In this document: positions 17,641-24,260 of the stretch, in pieces | Layout of the letters: each line of letters starts with the position of its first letter | How positions within the stretch are numbered: the first letter of the stretch is position 1 | Source: JAAYAE01 sp963678395 | Lineage (GTDB): Bacteria; Bacillota; Negativicutes; Acidaminococcales; Acidaminococcaceae | Direction: 5' to 3' | Assembly (NCBI GenBank): GCA_963678395.1 | Contig: OY782827.1 | Coordinates: 1,364,001-1,428,000, forward strand | Length of the DNA: 64,000 bases | Made by a program: the position numbers and the translations under genes | Notes under the pieces: model-generated | What the model was told of the DNA's origin: nothing | Database searches by the model: none | What the model saw: the letters and a program-made list of their open reading frames with translations, nothing else

Positions 17641-18890
17641 TATTGGGCATCTCCTATCAAATGTACTACCATAGCATCACGTAACTTTGGTTCAAACCAA
17701 GTTGATTTAGGTGGCATAATAAGCCCCTGATCTGCCACTATCATTAGCTCTTCCATAGATGTAGGATACATAGCAAAAGCTACGGAATATTCGCCATTAT
17801 TAACTTTCTTTTCCAACTCTTTCAAGCCACGAATACCTCCGACAAAATCAATTCTACCATCAGTGCGCGGATCTTTTATGCCTAAAATAGGGCACAATAA
17901 ATTTTCTTGTAAGATACTCACATCTAGAGAAGCAATGGGATTGTCAGTAGCAAAAGTTTCTTCCTTAGCTTCCAATACATACCACTTACCCGCTATATAC
18001 ATACCAAAATTATGTCTTTTTTGTGGTTTAGGATTTTGCTCTGTCTCTGTTATTATAAATTTTTCTTCAAGCCTGCTCATGAATTCGCTAATAGTAAATC
18101 CATTTAAGTCTTTAACCAATCTATTATAATCTAAAATATGCAACATATTATCCGGGAATATAACTGCTAGAAAACTGTTGTATTCCTCTTTTCCACTCTG
18201 CTCAGGCCTTTTTGACAAAGCTTCTGCCACTCTTAAAGCGGCTGCACTTCTATGATGTCCATCGGCAATATACATACAAGGAACTTGCGCAAAAAGCTCT
18301 GTTATTTCAGCAATTTTTAAAGGCTCACTTACAACATACAAAGTATGTTTAATCCCATCATCAGCTACGAAATCATAAACAGGCTTATGGTTACTCATAT
18401 ATTTTATAAGCAAAGCATCTATTTCGCCACGATTTTTATATGCTAGAAAAACACATCCCGTCTGAGCCCTTGTAGTCATAATGTGATTCACACGGTCTTG
18501 CTCTTTATCAGTACGAGTAAGTTCATGTTTTTTTATAACGTTATCTCTATATTCTTGTACAGAAGCTGCTGCTACCAAGGCAATTTGAATAGACGCTCCC
18601 ATTTGTTGCCTATAAATATAATAGCACGGTGCTATATCTTGTTTCATTTGACCCTTAATAATATACTTAGCTAAATTATCTTTAGCCTTTTCATATACTG
18701 CTTGGCTATGTTCGTCTACACCTTCTGCCATAGTAGCCTCTGATTTTGTTACGCTTAAAAAACTCAAAGGATTATCTTTTAATATAGCTCTAGCTTCCTC
18801 CGTGTTCATTACGTCATAAGGAAGAGCAGAAATTTCTTTTACTAATTCCGGCAACGCCCTTAGTCCTTTAAACGGTCTGATATTCGACAT
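17640..18890 (-). CDS. DUF1015 family protein
   Basis: A 416-residue cytosolic protein of the DUF1015 family. It has the typical beginning IRPFKGLRALPELV and ISALPYDVMNTEEAR, and the hallmark YIADGHHRSAAAL motif near residue 228. The exact reaction is not established. The start ATG 18890 is preceded by AAGGGGG at good spacing; an earlier in-frame start lacks a ribosome site. The one-base overlap with serC argues for a role linked to serine or phosphoserine metabolism, as in other genomes where it neighbours serC/serA. Confidence 0.9.
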   Translation of the reverse strand: MSNIRPFKGLRALPELVKEISALPYDVMNTEEARAILKDNPLSFLSVTKSEATMAEGVDEHSQAVYEKAKDNLAKYIIKGQMKQDIAPCYYIYRQQMGASIQIALVAAASVQEYRDNVIKKHELTRTDKEQDRVNHIMTTRAQTGCVFLAYKNRGEIDALLIKYMSNHKPVYDFVADDGIKHTLYVVSEPLKIAEITELFAQVPCMYIADGHHRSAAALRVAEALSKRPEQSGKEEYNSFLAVIFPDNMLHILDYNRLVKDLNGFTISEFMSRLEEKFIITETEQNPKPQKRHNFGMYIAGKWYVLEAKEETFATDNPIASLDVSILQENLLCPILGIKDPRTDGRIDFVGGIRGLKELEKKVNNGEYSVAFAMYPTSMEELMIVADQGLIMPPKSTWFEPKLRDAMVVHLIGDAQ

Positions 18891-18919
18891 GTTAATTCCC
18901 CCTTCGTACACATATTAAT

Positions 18920-18948
18920 ATTTTACAATCCCCCCCGTAAAAATACAA
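18920..18948 (-). promoter_or_regulatory. DUF1015-serC promoter with a G7 spacer
   Basis: Minus-strand TTGTAT (18943-18948) and TAAAAT (18920-18925) at 17 bases. The spacer contains seven consecutive G, a tract prone to length change. Confidence 0.5.
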
Positions 18949-19060
18949 GGTTATTATCTGTAATCATTGTACCATTCTTACTTCGAAGTGTGGCTAAAAA
19001 TAAATAAGTGTTATATAATACATCTCATATGCTTGCGATTTTTCTAACGAGGTGAAACAA

Positions 19061-19779
19061 TTGTTTTTTATGAAAATTAATAAACGTGTTTTGCAAAAAA
19101 TTTCTCCCATTGCGTTAGGGTATTTAATTTTGGGATTAGCCTGCGGTATCTTAGGCCAAAAAGCGAGTATATCTCCACTAGAGATGTTCGCCATGAGCAT
19201 TTTAGCTTATGCAGGTAGCTCACAATTCATAGGTATAGCGATGATGCTGCAGGGAGCCTCATTTTTTTCGATTGGGCTTACAATTTTAATTGTAAATTTA
19301 CGCTATGTCTTATTTAGCTCTACTCTTACTCCTTATTTTTCTAAATGCAAACTGAATTTCTTAGCCCTATATACTCATGGAATCACGGATGAAACCTTTG
19401 CCGTAAACCTAAATTCTTTCGAAACAGAAACCGATCCCTATTGGACTCAGGAAGAAGCCTTCTCTCTAAATTTTCTTGGTTGTATAATTTGGTCACTTAG
19501 CAATGCGCTAGGCTGCTATGCCTCGGCCTCTATAAGTCTCAATATTAATTTAGTTGCGTATATTTTGACAGCCATGTTTCTTGGTATTTGGGTGAATTAT
19601 TTAGCTAATCGCACCATGATAATCGCACCATGATAATTGTAGGGCTTTCCTCTGGAATATTGGCAATTATCCTCCAACAATTAGTGCCATTTAAATTGCA
19701 CATAGTACTAGCCTCTGTTTTTTGCTCAGGTCTTGCCTGTTACTTATCCTTAAAAAATGAGGGAGATGCAAAACTATGA
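19061..19779 (+). pseudogene. azlC: azlC, branched-chain amino acid exporter large subunit, frameshifted
   Basis: AzlC is the multi-helix subunit of the AzlCD exporter of branched-chain amino acids. The first about 190 residues are intact (ALGYLILGLACGILGQKA, LAYAGSSQFIGIAM, LRYVLFSSTL). An exact 14-bp tandem duplication at 19607-19634 then shifts the frame and gives a stop at 19633. Removing one copy restores 234 residues, the normal length, ending in a TGA that overlaps the azlD ATG (ATGA). The start is probably TTG 19061, with GAGGTG six bases upstream; GTG 19052 is an alternative. The remaining fragment lacks the last helix. Confidence 0.88.
19607..19634 (+). repeat. Exact 14-bp tandem duplication inside azlC
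   Basis: Unit AATCGCACCATGAT occurs twice without a spacer. As 14 is not a multiple of 3 it breaks the frame. Confidence 0.95.
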
Positions 19780-20099
19780 GTAGAGAATATATTTGGAGCG
19801 TTATAATACTTATGAGCATCGTTACCTACTTACCGCGTGCCCTTCCTATGCTAGTATTATCGCATTACGCTTTGCCTGCTTGGTTTACAAAATGGCTAAC
19901 GTTTGTACCAACAGCAATATTTGGAGCCTTGGTTTTTCCTGACATCTTTGTTATGAACGGACAACTAAGCTTAGCTCCTACAAATTTTGCCTTGTGGACA
20001 ACAATTTTAATTGCACCATTGGCCTTAAAAACAAAATCCCTAGGCATAACAATAGCCGCGGGAGGCACCGTTTTTGCTATTTTGCAATATTTAATTTAA
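19776..20099 (+). CDS. azlD: AzlD, branched-chain amino acid exporter small subunit
   Basis: Small membrane partner of AzlC, 107 residues with about four hydrophobic segments; the YLPRALPMLVLSHYALPAWF and KWLTFVPTAIFGALVFPD stretches are typical. ATG 19776 overlaps the ancestral azlC stop. Because that stop is no longer reached, translation coupling to azlC may be lost. A loose GC-containing hairpin at about 20126-20165 followed by T5 may be the terminator. Confidence 0.92.
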   Translation: MSREYIWSVIILMSIVTYLPRALPMLVLSHYALPAWFTKWLTFVPTAIFGALVFPDIFVMNGQLSLAPTNFALWTTILIAPLALKTKSLGITIAAGGTVFAILQYLI

Positions 20100-20125
20100 A
20101 CCCCAATATTCTCTGTAACTAAGTA

Positions 20126-20165
20126 AAAAAGGGAGAGTGCATATCTATGCGCCCTTCCTTTTTAT
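20126..20165 (+). terminator. Probable azlCD terminator
   Basis: Imperfect stem with GGG...GCAT/ATGC...CCC followed by TTTTT. Weaker than the other hairpins listed. Confidence 0.45.
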
Positions 20166-20221
20166 TGCACTAAAATAATTGTTCTCTTCTTCTGCGCCTA
20201 CTAAAATTGAATTTCATTTTC

Positions 20222-20653
20222 TTATCCCTCTAAATTGTTTTGTATTTTAGCAAGAATGCGCCGCAAATTCACCACATCATCTTTTGGCAAATCAACACAG
20301 CTACACATAGCTGGAAGAACCTTTACAACTTCCTCTTTAAGCCGCTTGCCTATTTCAGTTATGCTTACTAATAAACTACGTTCATCCTTGCTTGGACATT
20401 TTCTTGCAGCAAAACCTTTTTTCTCCAGCTTTTTCAAAAGAGGCGTCAGAGTACCTGAGTCTAAGCAAAGATTCTCGCCTAAACTTTTTACGGTTACTTC
20501 TTTTTGCTCCCACAATACCATCATTACGATATATTGCGTGTAAGTTAAGTTTAATCTTTCCAAATATGGCTTATATGCCTTTATACTTTCGCGCGCACAA
20601 GCATAGATAGGGAAACACAACTGACTTTTCAATTTCAGACAATCATCGTTCAC
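20222..20653 (-). CDS. ohrR: OhrR-type MarR family repressor
   Basis: A 143-residue MarR-family regulator very like OhrR, the organic-peroxide sensor. The reactive cysteine is in the N-terminal QLCFPIYACARE (Cys12); a second Cys follows five residues on. The winged helix contains VKSLGENLCLDSGTLTPLLKKLE, close to known OhrR proteins. Its ATG overlaps the peroxidase stop by four bases, so it is the second gene of a gpx-ohrR operon and probably represses it through the operator at 21473-21487. Confidence 0.9.
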   Translation of the reverse strand: MNDDCLKLKSQLCFPIYACARESIKAYKPYLERLNLTYTQYIVMMVLWEQKEVTVKSLGENLCLDSGTLTPLLKKLEKKGFAARKCPSKDERSLLVSITEIGKRLKEEVVKVLPAMCSCVDLPKDDVVNLRRILAKIQNNLEG

Positions 20654-21393
20654 AATAGTTTTTCAATGTCTCCTGCCATACTCGCCGGGGTAGTTGTAGG
20701 TTCATAGCGCCCAACTACTTCGCCTTGACGATTAATTAAGAACTTAGTAAAGTTCCATTTTATGGAATCTCCTACAAGATATTCCGGAAACTTTTCCTTT
20801 AAGAAATCAATAAGTCCCTTAGCCTTAGGATGTGCTTCATCAAAACCCATAAACCCTTTTTCTGCTACAAGATATTTAAAAAGCGGTTGTGCGTTTGTAC
20901 CACGTACATCTTCTTTTGCAAAAAGCGGAAAAGTTACACCATAATTTGCTCGGCAAAATTCTTGAATTTCTTCGTTTGAACCAGGTTCTTGTTCAGCAAA
21001 TTGATTACTAGGAAACCCTAAAACAGCTAAACCTTGTTCTTTATATTTCATATAAAGTTCTTGTAACTGCGCATATTGAGGTGTAAACCCACAGTTACTT
21101 GCTGTATTAACAATAAGTAAAACCTTTCCTTTGTAATCGGCAAGATCTTTTTCTTCACCACGATTTGTTTTTACTTTAAAATCATAAATGCCCATAATAT
21201 TATCCTTCTTTATTATAGAAGCAAAACCAGGATAATTTTCAATTTCATGAGCATTAACAATCTGTCCGCCCACCAAACCTGCTTCTAACACTAGTGTACT
21301 AAGCTTCATACGACCGGCATAAAGTGCTGCTGTAAGACCGGTAACAGCACCACCAATAATAATAAGGTCTAAATATTTATGCTGTTTTTCCAT
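20650..21393 (-). CDS. Glutathione peroxidase fused to a thioredoxin reductase remnant
   Basis: The C-terminal 181 residues are a complete glutathione-peroxidase-family enzyme (Cys type) that reduces peroxides: Cys in NTASNCGFTPQY, Gln in FPSNQFAEQEPG, and Trp/Asn in IKWNFTKFL. In front, in the same frame, are about 65 residues of the FAD-binding start of thioredoxin reductase (LIIIGGAVTGLTAALYAGR, GLVGGQIVNAHEIENYPGF); the rest of TrxB is absent. The peroxidase has its own start, ATG 21195, with AAGGA eight bases upstream, so it may be made separately. The long form starts at ATG 21393 after GGGGA. The N-terminal piece alone cannot reduce thioredoxin. Confidence 0.88.
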   Translation of the reverse strand: MEKQHKYLDLIIIGGAVTGLTAALYAGRMKLSTLVLEAGLVGGQIVNAHEIENYPGFASIIKKDNIMGIYDFKVKTNRGEEKDLADYKGKVLLIVNTASNCGFTPQYAQLQELYMKYKEQGLAVLGFPSNQFAEQEPGSNEEIQEFCRANYGVTFPLFAKEDVRGTNAQPLFKYLVAEKGFMGFDEAHPKAKGLIDFLKEKFPEYLVGDSIKWNFTKFLINRQGEVVGRYEPTTTPASMAGDIEKLL

Positions 21394-21425
21394 AAAATAG
21401 TTTTTCCCCAAAATAGTTTTTCCCC
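21394..21425 (-). repeat. Exact 16-bp tandem duplication over the ribosome site
   Basis: The unit AAAATAGTTTTTCCCC (plus strand) occurs twice without a gap immediately before ATG 21393, so the GGGGA ribosome-binding sequence is present in two copies. Confidence 0.95.
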
Positions 21426-21472
21426 CTTAACAAGTTTACTAATGAAATAAAAGCAAGCCCCTTTTGGTTTTA

Positions 21473-21487
21473 TGCAATTTAATTTTA
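21473..21487. promoter_or_regulatory. Probable OhrR operator
   Basis: Read on the minus strand TAAAATTAAATTGCA matches the known Bacillus OhrR site TACAATTAAATTGTA at 13 of 15 positions. It lies just downstream of the -10 of the operon promoter. Confidence 0.7.
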
Positions 21488-21505
21488 CATGTCCCTATGC
21501 TTTAC

Positions 21506-21533
21506 ATTATACTCACTTATTAAACCGTGTCAA
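21506..21533 (-). promoter_or_regulatory. Promoter of the gpx-ohrR operon
   Basis: Minus-strand TTGACA (21528-21533) and TATAAT (21506-21511), spacer 16; a strong consensus promoter with the OhrR site at about +13 to +27. Confidence 0.8.
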
Positions 21534-21567
21534 CCGTTTTTAAGGAATATTTCTCTTTAAACGCATA

Positions 21568-21613
21568 TAAAAAAACCGCAACAACTAGTTACCATCCTAG
21601 TTATAGCGGTTTT
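21568..21613. terminator. Terminator of the V4R gene
   Basis: Stem ACCGC..AACTAG/CTAGTT..GCGGT with T run on the minus strand, 45 bases after the V4R stop. Confidence 0.75.
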
Positions 21614-21658
21614 ATTCAATCGATAATTATTATTAAAAACACGGTTAAATACTAAAAG

Positions 21659-22204
21659 CTATCTGATGTGTTTTTGTTTTTTTAATGCAGACGGTGCACC
21701 TCGAAAGCGGCAAATGCCACTTCCTCTCGCCCAACAATCCACTTCATTAACATCAAATTTTTCTCCTGTATAAGCTTCCATAATCCCTGCAATTAAGCCT
21801 TCATCATAGTGACAAACCTCTTCATCTGTTGGCTTTCTGCCACTACAATCTAAATCTTCACTTATAGTAAAAATAAACGTTAAATTTTCTCTATGAAACT
21901 CTTCAACATCTAAAATTCCTAATAGATTATCTCGCAATAACTTGCCTAACTGTGCAGCAAAACCACTAAAGTCTTTTTCACAGTCAATAAAATTCTTAAC
22001 GAAGGCCATACCTGCATTATGTCCAGCTTTATAGAATAACTCGTTAGCTTTAGAAGGTCCATATTCTTTAGATAAAACGTCCAACAGCGTGTATTCCAAA
22101 AGCCGATAAAAAAATACCGGCATATTTTCTCCTAGGTTTTCCCTGCCCTCTTTGACATCCCCTAAACTGCTCCAAGAAAAGTCCTTATTAGTTTTCTTAT
22201 CCAT
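21659..22204 (-). CDS. V4R-domain protein
   Basis: A 181-residue protein with a V4R (4-vinyl reductase) domain over about residues 90-170. Hallmarks are EDLDCSGRKPTDEEVCHYDEG, followed by LIAGIMEAYTGEKF and a Cys-containing end VDCWARGSGICRFRG. V4R domains bind small hydrophobic molecules and may hold metal through Cys residues. The protein stands alone, without a fused kinase or regulator. ATG 22204 is chosen for its GGGAG site; an upstream TTG lies inside that site. It is flanked by its own terminator. Ligand and role are unknown. Confidence 0.82.
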   Translation of the reverse strand: MDKKTNKDFSWSSLGDVKEGRENLGENMPVFFYRLLEYTLLDVLSKEYGPSKANELFYKAGHNAGMAFVKNFIDCEKDFSGFAAQLGKLLRDNLLGILDVEEFHRENLTFIFTISEDLDCSGRKPTDEEVCHYDEGLIAGIMEAYTGEKFDVNEVDCWARGSGICRFRGAPSALKKQKHIR

Positions 22205-22346
22205 AATATAAACACTCCCGCTCAATATTCATGCATTAATATATTTTATTATTCATATATTTTAGTTTTTATATTATATTATGTTATATTATATATGCAG
22301 GAAAGTCAAATATAAGCAACTTATACGCCAAACGTAATTTTTTATA

Positions 22347-22394
22347 TAAAAAAAGTACACCCACCGATGTTTAACTAACATTGTGGGTGCACTT
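22347..22394 (-). terminator. Terminator after the Amt-PII gene
   Basis: Stem AAGTGCACCCAC/GTGGGTGTACTT (one G-T pair) with seven T on the minus strand. Confidence 0.75.
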
Positions 22395-22481
22395 CAAACT
22401 TTATTGTTGTGCATTTTTTCATTTGCACTTCATCAATAACTTGGCCTCGTTTATTATAAAACGTCTTAATCAGTTATAATA

Positions 22482-23183
22482 TTATATTTCGTTATCTTGC
22501 AAGGCATCATAACCTTCTTCACCTGTTCTAATTTTGATAACATTTTCTACATTGAAAACGAAAATCTTACCATCGCCATATTTACCTGTATACAATACCT
22601 TTTTAGCTGTATCTATTACTTCTCTAACAGGTACTTTGGAAACAACTATTTCCACTTTAACTTTAGGTAATAGATGCACGGCTACTTGTGCACCACGATA
22701 AAGCTCTACATTGCCCTTTTGAATACCATACCCTAAAACTTTAGTAACCGTCATACCTGTAATACCAATTTCATCTAGAGCCAATTTTAATGCTTCAAAA
22801 CGGATTTGTGATGTTACAATAACTATTTTAGTTAATTTATGACTATCGGTAGAATAGCCTTCGGAAATTGTATGGTCTACCACTGGAATAGCCTCTTCCA
22901 TCGATGCGGCAATTTTACCATTTATACGTGTTCCATCGTGCTTAGTAGTTAAATTATCTTTTTCGATTACCGGCATAAAATCAGCATACGAACTCGTCAA
23001 ACCATGTTCTTCCAGATCCAAACCAACAATTTCCTCGTTTTCAGAAACACGCAATCCGACAGTATTTTCAATTACTTTAAAAATAATAATCATAGTAACT
23101 ACGACCCAAGCGATAACTGCGACAACTCCCGTTATTTGAGTTGTAAGCAATTTGTAGCCTCCACCATACAATAGTTCCACCAT
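22482..23183 (-). CDS. PII domain and last Amt helix of a split Amt-PII fusion
   Basis: The 233-residue open frame begins with the last transmembrane helix and tail of an ammonium transporter (LLYGGGYKLLTTQITGVVAVI, then GLRVSENEEIVGLDLEEHG), followed by a linker and a full PII (GlnB-like) domain at about 115-230. The T-loop sequence KGNVELYRGAQVAV keeps the Tyr that is uridylylated in proteobacterial PII. It is not an independent gene: one extra base at about 23175 splits it from the Amt part, and joining gives one 571-residue protein. As it stands it would need its own start inside the Amt helix, so the PII part is probably not made, or only poorly. Confidence 0.85.
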   Translation of the reverse strand: MVELLYGGGYKLLTTQITGVVAVIAWVVVTMIIIFKVIENTVGLRVSENEEIVGLDLEEHGLTSSYADFMPVIEKDNLTTKHDGTRINGKIAASMEEAIPVVDHTISEGYSTDSHKLTKIVIVTSQIRFEALKLALDEIGITGMTVTKVLGYGIQKGNVELYRGAQVAVHLLPKVKVEIVVSKVPVREVIDTAKKVLYTGKYGDGKIFVFNVENVIKIRTGEEGYDALQDNEI

Positions 23184-24198
23184 CTACAGCAAATACCCCC
23201 GTTAAAATAGTTCCTAAGGCTCCACAGACGCCATGTACACTAACAGCTCCAACAGGATCATCAACCTTTATGACTTGATCCACAAACTCTACAGCAAATA
23301 CAACAACTATACCTGCAATTATACCGATAATGCATGCGCCTGCCGGGCTAACAGCATCACAACCGGCAGTAATAGCAACCAAACCAGCCAAAGCACCATT
23401 TAAAGTCATGGAAACATCCGGCTTGCCATAGCGTAGCCATGTTAAAATCATCGTTGCCGTAGAAGCAGCTGCGGCAGCCATGTTTGTTGTAACAAATATG
23501 CTCCCCATGGAAATTAATGTTTTGTCTCCGGTAGCTGATACCGTAGAACAAGCATTAAATCCAAACCAAGCAAACCAAAGAATAAAAACGCCCAAAGCTC
23601 CTAAAGTCAAGCTGTGACCAGGTATAGCATTAATAGTACCATCCTTTTCATATTTACCAAGACGAGGTCCTAAAATTTTAGCACCAACTAACGCTGCTAC
23701 ACCACCAACCATATGTACAGCAGTAGAACCGGCAAAATCATGAAAACCCATAGTAGCTAACCAGCCGCCGCCCCAAATCCAGTGACCTGATACAGGATAA
23801 ATTAAAGCACTGATAATAATGCTATAACCACAATAAGAGATAAATTTAGTTCTTTCCACCATAGCTCCTGAAACAATAGTTGCCGCCGTGGCGCAAAAAA
23901 CTGTTTGAAAAATCAGATAAGCATAACTAGGATAACCGCCTTTAACGCCATAGTCTCCCTGTACAAATAAATCCGGGGTACCAATAAAACCACCTATATC
24001 TTTACCGAACATAAGTCCAAAACCCAAGACCCAAAATACTATCGTTCCCAAAGATAAGTCCATTAAATTCTTCATAACAATATTTCCGGCATTTTTAGCT
24101 CTGGTAAAACCTGTCTCTACCATAGCAAATCCAGCTTGCATAAAAAACACCAACGCTGCACCTAGTAATACCCATATAGTGTCTACTGATGAATACAT
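23173..24198 (-). CDS. amt: Ammonium transporter Amt, 5' part of the split Amt-PII fusion
   Basis: Amt/Rh-family channel subunit that conducts ammonium across the inner membrane. About ten of eleven helices are present, with AGFAMVETGFTRAKN near residue 25, the TAATIVSGAMVERTKF segment, FAGSTAVHMVGG with the first pore His, and VHGVCGALGT with the second. After FAVDGG the frame goes wrong because GGAAC has one A too many; normal reading would continue LLYGGGYKL in the downstream frame. The out-of-frame tail runs to 23077. ATG 24198 follows GGGAG. It is downstream of the GSIII gene, fitting a nitrogen assimilation unit. Confidence 0.88.
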
Positions 24199-24260
24199 AT
24201 ATACCAACTCCCTTTTCTTCGTGTTATTTAGCGAGTATGGCACATAATGTACCCACGCTT

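Noticed and set aside
22482..23183. A separate glnB gene beside amt
   Set aside because: The frame starts within the last Amt helix and joins exactly after removal of one base, so it is the tail of a fusion gene.
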